A DNA stretch of 64,000 nt from Hymenobacter mellowenesis (GCF_030581005.1 NZ_JAUQSX010000013.1:1-64000); one strand, 5' to 3'; shown: positions 7,956 through 16,653, counted from the first letter of the stretch. Translations and numbers: made by a program. Notes: generated by a model from the letters alone, not told the origin.

Positions 7956-9062
7956 ATGGCCCAGACCGAAACTCCCGTTCAAAATGCCCCCGCTCCTTTC
8001 CCCAACGCGGCCTCGACCGACGCCGAGCCCATGGAGGAGCCCAAAAAGCGCAATCCGCTTGTCCTGATTATCGTGGCCATGCTGCTGCTGGCTGGTGGCT
8101 ACTATGGCTACACGCGCTACCAGTTTGCCAAAGCCCACGAAAGCACCGACGACGCCCAGGTAGAAGGCGACGTGTACCCGGTATTGCCCCGCGTGGGCGG
8201 CCCGGTGCTCGAAGTGAAGGTGGACGATAACCAGCCCGTGAAAAAGGGCCAAGTCCTCGTCACCCTCGACCAAGCCGACTACCAGCAGCGCGTGAACGCC
8301 GCTGAGGCCGCCCTCTTCGCCGCCCAGGCCCAGGTAACGGCTGCCCGCGCCGGCGTGGGCACCGCTACCGCCAACGTGCGCACCGCCCAAACCGGCATCG
8401 GCGTGAGCCAGGCCAACCAGGAGCGCTTGCAGAAAGACCTGAAGCGCAGCGAGATGCTGCGCAAGCAGGACATTATCCCGCAGAGTGAGTACGACGCCGT
8501 GCAGGCCAATCTGAAAGCCACTGCCGCCCAGCGCGCCACCGCCACCGACCAAGTGAGCGTGGCCCGCCAGCAGGTGGCCGCCGCTCAGCAGCAAATCGCC
8601 GTGGCCCAGGCCGTGGTGAAGCAGCGCCAGGCCGACCTCGACAACGCCAAGCTGCAGCTGAGCTACACCACCATCACCGCCCCGCAGGATGGCATCATCA
8701 GCAAGAAAAACGTGCAGCCCGGCCAGGTGGTCGGCCCCGGCCAGCAGCTGTTCGGCATCGTGGGCAGCGCCCGCACCTGGGTGGTGGCCAACTTCAAGGA
8801 AACCCAGTTGGAAGACATGAAAGTGGGCCAGCCCGTGAAACTGGAAGTGGACGCCTACCCCAAAGAGGAGTTCCAGGGTCACATCGAGTCGCTTTCGGCC
8901 GCTACCGGCGCCCGCTTCGCCCTGCTGCCCCCCGACAACGCCAGCGGCAACTTCGTGAAAGTGACCCAGCGGATTCCGGTGCGCATCGCCTTGGATAAGG
9001 TGGACCCCCAGCACCCGCTTCGCGCCGGCATGAGCGTGAATGCGGTGGTGCAGGTGAAGTAG
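7956..9062 (+). CDS. HlyD/EmrA-family membrane fusion protein
   Basis: 368 aa. A cytoplasmic N-terminus leads into one membrane helix (about residues 30-48, NPLVLIIVAMLLLAGG), a split lipoyl domain (ESTDDAQVEGDVYPVLPRVG before, ISKKNVQPGQVVGPGQQLF after), a long Ala/Gln-rich coiled-coil hairpin (about 95-230) and a beta-barrel region. The sequence DDAQVEG is typical of EmrA-type adaptors that pair with DHA2 MFS pumps, and such a pump follows at 9214. I chose ATG 7956 rather than the in-frame TTG at 7899, which would add a non-membrane leader. Confidence 0.92.
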   Translation: MAQTETPVQNAPAPFPNAASTDAEPMEEPKKRNPLVLIIVAMLLLAGGYYGYTRYQFAKAHESTDDAQVEGDVYPVLPRVGGPVLEVKVDDNQPVKKGQVLVTLDQADYQQRVNAAEAALFAAQAQVTAARAGVGTATANVRTAQTGIGVSQANQERLQKDLKRSEMLRKQDIIPQSEYDAVQANLKATAAQRATATDQVSVARQQVAAAQQQIAVAQAVVKQRQADLDNAKLQLSYTTITAPQDGIISKKNVQPGQVVGPGQQLFGIVGSARTWVVANFKETQLEDMKVGQPVKLEVDAYPKEEFQGHIESLSAATGARFALLPPDNASGNFVKVTQRIPVRIALDKVDPQHPLRAGMSVNAVVQVK

Positions 9063-9084
9063 TTGAATAGGCTACGGGCCATGT

Positions 9085-9187
9085 GGCCGTCATGCTGAGC
9101 GCAGTCGAAGCATCTCTACCGGGGAAGTAATCCAAACCGGACCAACGAAGCGGTAGAGATGCTTCGGCTGCGCTCTGCATGACGGCC
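9085..9187. repeat. family A intergenic palindrome, copy 2
   Basis: Inverted arms GGCCGTCATGCTGAGCGCAG... and its complement frame a loop of about 30 bases, between the adaptor and MFS genes and therefore inside the probable efflux operon. Confidence 0.85.
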
Positions 9188-9213
9188 TTTTTAACTCTAA
9201 AAATAACTAGTTA

Positions 9214-10782
9214 ATGGAAACCGGATTTACCAAGTGGATTATCGTTGTAACGGTGGTCCTCTGCGTGTTGCTCGAGCTGATTGATACCAGCATTGTGAAC
9301 GTGGCCCTGACCCAGATGATGGGCAACCTTTCGGCCACGCAGCAGGAAGTGACCTGGGTGGTGGCCGCCTACGGCATCGCCAACGTGATTGTGATTCCGA
9401 TGACCGGCTTTTTGGCCGAGCAGTTCGGGCGCAAAAACTACTTTTTCTTCTCCGTGGTGCTGTTCACGCTGGCCAGCATGGCCTGTGGCCAAAGCACCAA
9501 CCTGTGGGAGCTGGTGGCTTTCCGCTTCATCCAGGGCATTGGCGGGGGCGCTTTGATGGCAACTTCGCAGGCCATTCTGATTGATACCTTTCCGCCCAAG
9601 CAGCTGCCGCTGGGCCAGGCCCTGTTTGGCATGGGCGTAATTATCGGGCCCACCATCGGCCCCACGCTGGGCGGCTACATCGTGGACAACTACGACTGGC
9701 CCTGGATTTTCTACGTGAACGTGCCGGTGGGCATTCTAGCCGCCATTTTCACGCTGCTGTTTATCCGTGACCCCGAGCGCATCAAGAACGCCATTCCCCG
9801 GCCGCTGCGCGAGATTGACTGGGCCGGTATCTTCCTACTGATTCTGGGCGTGGGCTCGCTACAGCTGGTGCTGGAGCAGGGCGAAACGGAGGACTGGTTT
9901 GAAAGCGCCTACATCAACAGCTTTGCGCTGCTGGCAGCCATTGGCCTGCTGGGCTTCATCTGGCGCGAGCTGACGGCCAAGGCGCCAATTGTGGACCTGC
10001 GGGTGCTGGGCAAGAGCCGCAACCTGGCCGTGGGTTCGGTGCTGTCGTTCGTGCTGGGCTTCGGCATGTTTGCCTCGGTGTTCATTCTGCCCATTTTCAC
10101 GCAGCGCATCTTGGGCTTCACGGCCGCCCAAACGGGCTACATGCTGCTGCCCGGCGCCCTGGCTTCCGGCTTCATGATGCCCGTCATCGGGAAGATGTTG
10201 CAGGCCGGCGTGCCCCAGAAGGTGATGATTCCCACGGGCTTCCTCATCTTCTTCGGCTTCACGTTCTGGATGGCCAACGTCATTTCGCCCACCGCCGGCG
10301 AAGATGACTTCTTCTGGCCCCTGATGGTGCGCGGCTTGGGTATGGGCCTCATCTTCCTGCCCATCACCACCATGAGCTTGGCGGGCCTTAAGGGCAAAGA
10401 CGCCGGCCAGGCCGCCGGCCTCACCGGTATGATTCGCCAGCTCGGCGGCTCGTTCGGGGTAGCCATTGTGGGCACCTACTTGGAGCGCAGCATTGCCCAG
10501 AACCGCATCAGCCCGCTGGCCCATATCTCGCTCTACGACTCGGCCACGGTGCAGCGCATTCAGGCGTTCACCCAGAATTTTATGGCCCACGGCTTCACCT
10601 TTGAGCAGGCCCAGAAACAAGCTTATTATGCCCTCGAAGGCATTCTGATGAAGCAGGTGTCCATCATCACCTACTCGCAGGTGTTTGCCATGATTGGCTT
10701 GTTCTTCGTGATTTGCCTGCCGCTGGTGCTGCTGATTAAGCGCGTGAAAATTACCGGCAAAATCAGCATGGACGCGCACTGA
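9214..10782 (+). CDS. EmrB/QacA-type DHA2 MFS efflux pump
   Basis: 522 aa with about 14 hydrophobic helices, the length typical of the DHA2 drug:proton antiporters. Recognisable motifs are LLELIDTSIVNVAL in helix 1, WVVAAYGIANVIVIP in helix 2, the motif A loop GFLAEQFGRKNYF and RFIQGIGGGALM (motif B). The Asp in LIDTSIVN is the conserved helix-1 acid of the family. Together with the TolC and EmrA-like genes upstream it completes a pump spanning both membranes. The substrate cannot be predicted. Confidence 0.93.
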   Translation: METGFTKWIIVVTVVLCVLLELIDTSIVNVALTQMMGNLSATQQEVTWVVAAYGIANVIVIPMTGFLAEQFGRKNYFFFSVVLFTLASMACGQSTNLWELVAFRFIQGIGGGALMATSQAILIDTFPPKQLPLGQALFGMGVIIGPTIGPTLGGYIVDNYDWPWIFYVNVPVGILAAIFTLLFIRDPERIKNAIPRPLREIDWAGIFLLILGVGSLQLVLEQGETEDWFESAYINSFALLAAIGLLGFIWRELTAKAPIVDLRVLGKSRNLAVGSVLSFVLGFGMFASVFILPIFTQRILGFTAAQTGYMLLPGALASGFMMPVIGKMLQAGVPQKVMIPTGFLIFFGFTFWMANVISPTAGEDDFFWPLMVRGLGMGLIFLPITTMSLAGLKGKDAGQAAGLTGMIRQLGGSFGVAIVGTYLERSIAQNRISPLAHISLYDSATVQRIQAFTQNFMAHGFTFEQAQKQAYYALEGILMKQVSIITYSQVFAMIGLFFVICLPLVLLIKRVKITGKISMDAH

Positions 10783-10802
10783 GTTCGTCTGTCATTCCTT
10801 TT

Positions 10803-10837
10803 GTCATTGCGAGCGGAGACGAAGCAATCCGTCCTGT
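10803..10837 (+). repeat. half-palindrome R, left copy flanking GH92
   Basis: The sequence TCATTGCGAGCGGAGACGAA...CAATCCGTCCTGT is matched by an inverted copy at 13536-13576. The two copies face each other across the GH92 gene, 2.7 kb apart. Confidence 0.7.
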
Positions 10838-10865
10838 TCTCAGCGACCAGCCTATCAATGTGACC

Positions 10866-10898
10866 AAGCCCCGACACTGCGCAGTGTCGGGGCTTTTT
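10866..10898. terminator. terminator after MFS gene
   Basis: A perfect 15-base stem, AAGCCCCGACACTGC with its complement, is followed by a T run. It is nearly identical to the terminator at 13476-13513 on the other side of the GH92 gene. Confidence 0.9.
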
Positions 10899-10927
10899 AT
10901 TTGTGCCACAGGCTGACAAAAAGTAAG

Positions 10928-11024
10928 AACTTCAGGCTGAGCGAAGTCGAAGCATCTCTACTGCGCGGCTAATCAGATTTACTATTGCAATAGAGATGCT
11001 TCAACTTCGCTCAGCCTGACGTTC
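10928..11024. repeat. family A intergenic palindrome, copy 3
   Basis: The 26-base arms (GGCTGAGCGAAGTCGAAGC...) carry one mismatch, around a loop of about 35 bases. It ends 15 bases before the GH92 start codon. The outer tip is AGAAC at the left and GTTC at the right. Confidence 0.85.
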
Positions 11025-11038
11025 AATTTTCTCTTGAA

Positions 11039-13327
11039 ATGCTAAAACCATTTATCGCCCTCCTGGCGCTCGTTCTGATAACCAGCATCACGCGCGCCCA
11101 ATCACCGGCCCCCACCGCCGACCCCGCCCAGTGGGTGAACCCGCTCGTCGGCACCGACTCGAAGCCGGACCTCTCGAACGGCAACACCTACCCGGCCATC
11201 GCCCTGCCCTGGGGCATGAACTTCTGGATGCCCCAGACCGGCAAGATGGGCGACGGCTGGGCCTATCAATACAGCGCCGACAAGCTGCGCGGCTTCAAGC
11301 AGACCCACCAGCCCTCGCCGTGGATGAACGACTACGGCCAGTTCGCCCTCATGCCCATCACTGGCCGTCGAGTGTTCGACGAAGACGCCCGCGCCAGCTG
11401 GTTTTCGCACAAGGCCGAGGTGGCCGAGCCCAATTACTACCGCGTGTACCTCGCCGACCACGACGTGACAACCGAAATAGCGCCCACCGAGCGCGCCGCC
11501 CGCTTCCGCTTCACCTTCCCGCAAACCGACAGCGCCTACGTGGTGATTGATGCGCTGGACCGCGGCTCCTACGTGAAGGTGCTGCCCGGGCAGCGCCGGG
11601 TCATCGGCTACACCACGCGCAACAGCGGCGGCGTGCCCAAGAACTTTCGGAACTACTTCATTCTGGAATTCGACCACGACTTCACCAGCACGGCCCTGTA
11701 TCAGGATAAAGCTCTGGCGCCGGGCGTGCTGGAAGTAACAGCCAAACACGCCGGGGCTGTGGTGGGCTTCAAAACCCGAAAAGGAGAAAAGGTGAATGCG
11801 CGGGTGGCCTCGTCCTTCATCAGTCCCGAGCAGGCCGAACTGAACCTGCGCGAAATCGGCGAGCAGGACTTTGACGCCGTGCGCCGGCAGGGCCGCGCCG
11901 CCTGGAACAAGGCCCTGGGCCGCATCGAGATTGAGGGCGGGACCGAGGCCCAGCGGCGCACGTTCTACTCCTGCCTGTACCGCGCGCTGCTGTTTCCGCG
12001 CAAGCTGTACGAGCGGGATGCCGCCGGTAACATCATGCACTACAGCCCTTTCAATGGGCAAGTTCTGCCGGGCTATATGTACACCGATACCGGTTTCTGG
12101 GACACGTTTCGGGCGCTGTTTCCCTTTCTGAACCTGTTGTACCCGGACGTGAACGCCGAGATTCAGCAGGGCCTGGCCAACGACTACCGCGAAAGCGGCT
12201 GGCTGCCCGAGTGGGCCAGCCCCGGCTTGCGCGACGTGATGGTGGGCAACAATTCGGCCTCCGTGGTGGCCGATGCTTACCTGAAAGGCATTCGGGGGCA
12301 GGATATGAACCTGCTCTACGAAGCCCTCACGCACGGCGCCAACAACGCCGGGCCGCTCGACGCCGTGGGCCGCAAGGGCGTGGCGTACTACAACAAGCTC
12401 GGCTACGTGCCCTACGATGTCAAAATCGACGAAAACGCGGCCCGCACGCTGGAGTACGCCTACGACGACTTCACCATCTACCAGCTGGCCAAGGCGCTAG
12501 GCAAGCCCAAAAAGGAAATCGACCTTTACGCCCGCCGCAGCCAGAACTACCGCAAGCTGTTCGACAAGGAAACCGGCCTCATGCGCGGCCGCAACCAGGA
12601 TGGCACGTTTCAGAAACCCTTCAACCCCTTCAAATGGGGCGACGCCTTCACCGAAGGCAACAGCTGGCACTACACCTGGTCGGTGTTTCACGACGTGCAG
12701 GGATTGGTGGATTTGATGGGCGGCCGGCAGAAATTCGTGGCCGCGCTGGACACCGTTTTCACCCTGCCGCCGGTGTTCGACGAATCGTACTACGGCGAGG
12801 TCATCCACGAAATCCGGGAGATGCAGATTGCCGGCATGGGCAACTACGCGCATGGCAATCAGCCCATTCAGCACATGCCCTACCTCTACAACTACGCCGG
12901 CCAGCCTTGGAAAGCCCAATACTGGGTGCGCGAGGTGCTCAACCGCCTCTACCTGCCCACCTCCGACGGCTACTGCGGCGACGAAGACAACGGCCAGACT
13001 TCGGCCTGGTATGTGTTTTCGGCCCTGGGCTTCTACCCCGTGTGCCCCGGCACCGACCAGTACGTGCTGGGCGCCCCGCTCTTCCCCAAAGCCACCCTGC
13101 ACCTGCCCTCCGGCAAGGACATCGTGCTGAACGCGCCCAACAACTCTGCCGAAAACCGCTACGTGAACAGCCTGACGCTCAACGGCCAGCCTTATGACAA
13201 GAACTGGCTCAGCCACTCGGAATTGCTGCAGGGCGCCACGCTGAACTTTGACATGAGCGCCACGCCCAACAAGAGCCGGGGGACAGGGGCGGCTGCGGCG
13301 CCGTATTCATTTTCGAAGGCGAAGTGA
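11039..13327 (+). CDS. GH92 family exo-alpha-mannosidase, secreted
   Basis: 762 aa. A signal peptide (LLALVLITSITRAQ) is followed by the N-terminal beta-sandwich and the (alpha/alpha)6 catalytic domain of GH92. Family landmarks include VNPLVGTDS, FPFLNLLYPDVN, YTDTGFWDTF and SAWYVFSALGFYPVCPG. Aligning spacings to the Bacteroides enzyme Bt3990 as I recall it, the general acid is Glu539 (TEGNSWHY), the base pair Asp648/Asp650 (GDEDNG), and His590-Glu591 matches the pair that selects alpha-1,2 linkages. The usual GNEPSHH stretch here reads GNQPIQH (606-612). It is a lone gene with no SusC/D pair, flanked by terminators on both sides. It probably trims mannose from external glycans; calcium dependence is known for the family. 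Confidence 0.93.
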   Translation: MLKPFIALLALVLITSITRAQSPAPTADPAQWVNPLVGTDSKPDLSNGNTYPAIALPWGMNFWMPQTGKMGDGWAYQYSADKLRGFKQTHQPSPWMNDYGQFALMPITGRRVFDEDARASWFSHKAEVAEPNYYRVYLADHDVTTEIAPTERAARFRFTFPQTDSAYVVIDALDRGSYVKVLPGQRRVIGYTTRNSGGVPKNFRNYFILEFDHDFTSTALYQDKALAPGVLEVTAKHAGAVVGFKTRKGEKVNARVASSFISPEQAELNLREIGEQDFDAVRRQGRAAWNKALGRIEIEGGTEAQRRTFYSCLYRALLFPRKLYERDAAGNIMHYSPFNGQVLPGYMYTDTGFWDTFRALFPFLNLLYPDVNAEIQQGLANDYRESGWLPEWASPGLRDVMVGNNSASVVADAYLKGIRGQDMNLLYEALTHGANNAGPLDAVGRKGVAYYNKLGYVPYDVKIDENAARTLEYAYDDFTIYQLAKALGKPKKEIDLYARRSQNYRKLFDKETGLMRGRNQDGTFQKPFNPFKWGDAFTEGNSWHYTWSVFHDVQGLVDLMGGRQKFVAALDTVFTLPPVFDESYYGEVIHEIREMQIAGMGNYAHGNQPIQHMPYLYNYAGQPWKAQYWVREVLNRLYLPTSDGYCGDEDNGQTSAWYVFSALGFYPVCPGTDQYVLGAPLFPKATLHLPSGKDIVLNAPNNSAENRYVNSLTLNGQPYDKNWLSHSELLQGATLNFDMSATPNKSRGTGAAAAPYSFSKAK

Positions 13328-13366
13328 AAAAGCGTTTTTATGGGCTAGGCGAAAGAATCGTTCGGT

Positions 13367-13457
13367 CCGGTCCGACGGCGCAGCCGACCGACCGGTTAAA
13401 GCAGGCACGTCATGGTAAACAACGACGACCGGTCGGACGGCTGCGCCGTCGGACCGG
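13367..13457. repeat. family F intergenic palindrome
   Basis: The 30-base arms (CCGGTCCGACGGCGCAGCCG...) have one mismatch, with a loop of about 31 bases. It lies 39 bases after the GH92 stop. Its arms are unrelated to family A. Confidence 0.85.
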
Positions 13458-13475
13458 TGGCCCAGCTCAATAAAG

Positions 13476-13513
13476 CAAAAAGCCCCGGCACTGCGCAGTG
13501 CCGGGGCTTTTTG
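13476..13513. terminator. terminator after GH92 gene
   Basis: Stem AAAAAGCCCCGGCACTGC with its complement and a T run. It differs by a compensated base pair from the terminator at 10866-10898. Confidence 0.9.
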
Positions 13514-13535
13514 GTAAAAGAGCGTGTCTGGTGTC

Positions 13536-13576
13536 GACAGGACGGATTGCTTCGTCGTGCCTCCTCGCAATGACAG
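13536..13576 (-). repeat. half-palindrome R, right copy flanking GH92
   Basis: An inverted counterpart of 10803-10837 with a 5-6 base difference in the middle (GTGCCTCC). It ends nine bases before the stop codon of the minus-strand lipoprotein gene at 13585. Confidence 0.7.
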
Positions 13577-13584
13577 GCGACAAC

Positions 13585-14622
13585 CTACTGGTACTGAATG
13601 TACAGCGGCTTGGGCGTGAGCTGCGTGAGCACCTCGGTGGGCGTCATGATGTGGTGGGGAGCCGGGCGGGCGTCGTACTCGTAGAAGAGCTTGAAGCCGG
13701 TGTACTGCACGGGCTCCACTTGGATGTAGTCGTGGTAGGAGTCCTTTTTCAGGGTGGGTTCGCCGTGGCCGTCCATGTGCATCACCACCTGCACGCGCGG
13801 GTCGAGCTTGATGTTTTTGTAGTTGGTGAGCATCTTGCGGGTGAAGCGGTGGACCGTCAGCACCTTGGGCGGGAGCTTGTTTTCGCTCACGATGCGGGCC
13901 AGGAAGTTGATGGTGAAGTTCACGTCCTTAGCGTCGAGGGTGCCGATTTTCTGGTTCGGGCGCACGCCGGGCATGGTGGCGAGCGAGAACTCGGGGTCGA
14001 TGCCCAGATGCACGATGGGGTCTTTGAGGTATTGCTCCAGCTTGGGCAGCTCGGCCTGCAGGGTGCTGTGGCCGGGCTGCACGTCTAGGAACAGGATGCA
14101 GTTGTGCTCCTTGGCCCAGCTCAGCACCTCATCGATGGTGGCTTTGGAGTTCATCAGGCGCCATTTGCCGTCTTTGCCGGCGGTGCCCTGGGCCGTGATG
14201 GTCACGTTGTGCAGGGCGGCCTGCACCGGGATGCTGGGGTCGGCGGCCTGCCACTCCTTCAGCACGCCCGCGAACTTGCGGAACATCTGGTCCTTGGGCT
14301 CGCGGCCCAGAATGCCCATGCCCTTCGAGCGGATGTTGCCATAGAACGCCACGATGCGGTGGCCCGGCAGGATGGCGCCCGGCAGCTGCCCGGTTTTCTT
14401 GGCAATGCTGTCGGCCTTGAGCGAGTCGCGCTGCATGGCCAACCGCTTGATTTTGATGGTATCAACCGGCGCGGGCTGGGCGGCCACGCTGTCGCCAGTG
14501 GCGCCGGTGGCCCCTTTTTCGCCCTCGTTGGGGCTGGTTTTGCAGGCGGGCAGGCTGGCGGCGGCCAGCAAGCTCAGGGAGGCGGCCACGAGCGCGGCAC
14601 GCGGCGTTAGGGAAAACAGCAC
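13585..14622 (-). CDS. lipoprotein of unknown function, possible TIM-barrel
   Basis: 345 aa. A lipoprotein signal peptide ends LPAC at Cys27, followed by a charged low-complexity linker (about 30-85). The remaining roughly 260 residues form one globular domain with alternating strands and helices. The phrases IVAFYGNIRSKGMGILG, CILFLDVQPGHSTL, VHLGIDPEF and VLTVHRFTRKML suggest a barrel with Asp/His at strand ends, as in phosphodiesterase or glycosidase folds. That reading is weak and I assign no reaction. It is anchored in an envelope membrane. Confidence 0.7.
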   Translation of the reverse strand: MLFSLTPRAALVAASLSLLAAASLPACKTSPNEGEKGATGATGDSVAAQPAPVDTIKIKRLAMQRDSLKADSIAKKTGQLPGAILPGHRIVAFYGNIRSKGMGILGREPKDQMFRKFAGVLKEWQAADPSIPVQAALHNVTITAQGTAGKDGKWRLMNSKATIDEVLSWAKEHNCILFLDVQPGHSTLQAELPKLEQYLKDPIVHLGIDPEFSLATMPGVRPNQKIGTLDAKDVNFTINFLARIVSENKLPPKVLTVHRFTRKMLTNYKNIKLDPRVQVVMHMDGHGEPTLKKDSYHDYIQVEPVQYTGFKLFYEYDARPAPHHIMTPTEVLTQLTPKPLYIQYQ

Positions 14623-14700
14623 TGAATTAAAACGGATTAGAAGGCCTATACAGCCCGCAAGTTAGCCCATTTTGCCGGGTTGGCGCTGGACTTAACGCAG

Positions 14701-14728
14701 AAAGGCTCCGGCCATTGGCGGAGCTTTT
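14701..14728. terminator. hairpin downstream of M56 gene
   Basis: Stem AAAGGCTCCG/CGGAGCTTTT with an 8-base loop, 49 bases beyond the M56 stop codon on the minus strand. Confidence 0.6.
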
Positions 14729-14776
14729 CCAGCGGTTTCTCGGTTGATTTTTATCGAAATGGTCAGCTTGGCCCTC

Positions 14777-16201
14777 CTAGCAGCCCGCGCTGGCGGGTTT
14801 GGGCGACCAGCCGCCGTACCAGTTAAAAAGCTGCAGGCCGACGGTTTTGGCGGAAGAATTTGTCACAAATCGCACGGGCACGGTGAAGCTCACGGCCACC
14901 GCTTTGCCGTCCTGCTTGCCGGGCACGAAGCGCGGCAATGTTTGAATGGCGGCCAGCACGGCCGCGTCGTAGGCCGGCGAAAGGCCTTTTACGATTGCCG
15001 CGTCTTTCACATCGCCGTTTGCCATCACCGTGAACGAGGCGAATACGGCACCCTCTTTGGGGTTGGCGGCCAGGGCATCGGAGTAATTGATGTGGCTCTG
15101 CAGGTACTCCACGATGGCGCGATTGCCGCCCCCGCCGGGCAGCTGCGGCATTTGCTCCACGTAAGTGTAGACTTTGTCCAGCGTGGGCGCCTCGTTGTGG
15201 CCATGCAGCACGACAGTGGGCGGCGGCGGCGGGGGAGGAGGCACCAGCGCAGCATCCTGGGCGGCGCTCGGTGCGGCCGGCTCGGCAGGCGTAGCGGCTT
15301 TCTCGCAGGCAACGGTGAACAACAGGGCGCTGAGCAGCGGCAGCGCCAGCCACTGTTTCCAGCGGCGAATGGGGGAGGTTTTCTGTATCATGGCAATGCG
15401 ACGTAGGGTTTGGGAATGGGAAAAGGTGTGCGCAAGCGGGACGGAGAAACCAAGGCGGTTGGCCACTTGCCGGGCCAACAGGTGGGTGTAGGACTGAGCG
15501 GGCGAAAAGGCCGGCGCCTGGCGGGCAGCGTGGCGCAGGGCGGCGTCATCGGCCAGATACTCGTGGGTGAGGGCCAGCGCCCGGCCGCACAGGTGCACGA
15601 AGGGATTGAACCACAGCCCGGCGCGCAGCAACTCCAGCAGCAGGCGGTCGAAGGTGTGGCTCTGGTGGGCGTGGGCCAGCTCGTGGCGCAGCACCTGGTC
15701 GGCCTCGGCCGGGCTCAGGGCCAGGGTTTCATCCCAGAAAATGAGGCGGCCGAACGAGCTGGTGGGCAGCTGGCCGTGGGTGGGCACTAGCGTGTAGCCG
15801 GGGCGCTTTTCGCGGGCCAGCCGGCGCGTGCTCAGCCACAATTGCCCCAGCTCCAGGGCCAGCCGGCCCAGCATGAAAACCGCCCCAGCCAGGTAAATCA
15901 GCAGCAGCACCTGCGGCCAGTTGAGGGCCGTAGCGGGCGCCTCGCCGGGCCCGATGGCTACGGTGGGCAGCAGCACGGCCGCCACGCCCGCCAGCGGGAC
16001 CGGGCCGGCGCTCCAGCTGGCGGGCAGGGCCACGGGCAGTAGCGGCAGGCCGGCGGCCAGCAGCGGGCCCAGCACCAGAAACCAGCGGTTGTAGGCAAAG
16101 CTGCGCTCCTGGCGCAGAGCCAGGCGATAGCAAAGCCACCACGCGCCCAGCAGCACCGTGCTGAGCACCATCCAATTAAGCAGGCTGAGTTGAGTCATCA
16201 T
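14777..16201 (-). CDS. M56 (BlaR1-like) membrane metallopeptidase with TonB C-terminus
   Basis: 474 aa from ATG 16201. Four membrane helices in the N-terminal half surround the gluzincin motif HELAH (173-177), with the downstream helix LRAGLWFNPFVH. After the last helix comes a linker rich in Ala and Pro (a run of about eight prolines near residue 325). Then comes a TonB C-terminal domain (about 385-465; SFTVMANGDVKDAAIVKGLSP). The family senses an envelope signal and cleaves its partner repressor; here that partner is BlaI directly upstream, whose end overlaps this start by 26 bases. The TonB fusion is common in Bacteroidota. The natural stimulus need not be a beta-lactam. Confidence 0.9.
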   Translation of the reverse strand: MMTQLSLLNWMVLSTVLLGAWWLCYRLALRQERSFAYNRWFLVLGPLLAAGLPLLPVALPASWSAGPVPLAGVAAVLLPTVAIGPGEAPATALNWPQVLLLIYLAGAVFMLGRLALELGQLWLSTRRLAREKRPGYTLVPTHGQLPTSSFGRLIFWDETLALSPAEADQVLRHELAHAHQSHTFDRLLLELLRAGLWFNPFVHLCGRALALTHEYLADDAALRHAARQAPAFSPAQSYTHLLARQVANRLGFSVPLAHTFSHSQTLRRIAMIQKTSPIRRWKQWLALPLLSALLFTVACEKAATPAEPAAPSAAQDAALVPPPPPPPPTVVLHGHNEAPTLDKVYTYVEQMPQLPGGGGNRAIVEYLQSHINYSDALAANPKEGAVFASFTVMANGDVKDAAIVKGLSPAYDAAVLAAIQTLPRFVPGKQDGKAVAVSFTVPVRFVTNSSAKTVGLQLFNWYGGWSPKPASAGC

Positions 16202-16583
16202 CGGTGGGTTTTTGGGGTTGGGAAGCGTGGCGGAGGAGTTCGTCGAGCTGGGCGGCGTCGAGGTTTTCTTCTTTGGCAAAGAAGGAAACCAGCCGGCTGA
16301 AGGAGTTGCCGAAGTGCCCGCCCAGCAGCTTGCGCAGCGAGAAGCGGCGGTAGTCGTCCTGCTGCACCAGCACGAAGTAGCGGTGAGTGCGCCCAAACGC
16401 TTCGTGGTCGACAAAGCCCTTGGTTTCGAGGATGCGGATGATGGTGGAAACCGTGTTGTAGGCCGGCTGCGGGGCCGGCAGCTCGGCCAGCACATCCTTC
16501 ACGAAGGAGGGGCCAAGCCGCCAGAGCACCTGCATCACTTGTTCTTCGGCGCGGGTGAGTTCGGGGAAAGCGGAGGAGTCCAT
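16176..16583 (-). CDS. BlaI/MecI-family transcriptional repressor
   Basis: 135 aa. It begins with the winged helix typical of BlaI (FPELTRAEEQVMQVLWRLG, then VSTIIRILETKGFVDHEAFG) and ends in a dimerisation helix region. The family represses its own operon and is inactivated by the M56 protease it is transcribed with. Translation is coupled to the M56 gene by a 26-base overlap. A highly symmetric dyad lies 33-70 bases upstream of its start codon, a natural operator. Confidence 0.92.
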   Translation of the reverse strand: MDSSAFPELTRAEEQVMQVLWRLGPSFVKDVLAELPAPQPAYNTVSTIIRILETKGFVDHEAFGRTHRYFVLVQQDDYRRFSLRKLLGGHFGNSFSRLVSFFAKEENLDAAQLDELLRHASQPQKPTDDDSTQPA

Positions 16584-16615
16584 ACGGGAGGTATTATGAG
16601 GTTGATGTAAACGTA

Positions 16616-16653
16616 CAACTAATTTTTTAGTTTAAAAACTATTCTGTTAGTTG
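16616..16653. promoter_or_regulatory. candidate BlaI operator, nested dyad
   Basis: The symmetric order is CAACTAA (16616-16622), five bases, TAGTTTAAAAACTA (16628-16641, perfect inner palindrome), five bases, TTAGTTG (16647-16653). On the minus strand a -7-like TACGTTTA lies directly beside it (16608-16615). A repressor here would cover the promoter of blaI-M56. It does not contain the TACAnnTGTA core of Gram-positive BlaI sites, though TGTAAACGTACA lies just next to it (16606-16617). Confidence 0.55.

Noticed and set aside
11102..12334. A 410-codon minus-strand open frame over the GH92 gene
   Set aside because: GH92 motifs are continuous on the plus strand; the antisense frame has no recognisable domain.
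16196..16495. Extending the M56 gene upstream to 16495
   Set aside because: The upstream part is a shadow of blaI in another frame; the membrane protein begins at 16201 with its first hydrophobic helix.
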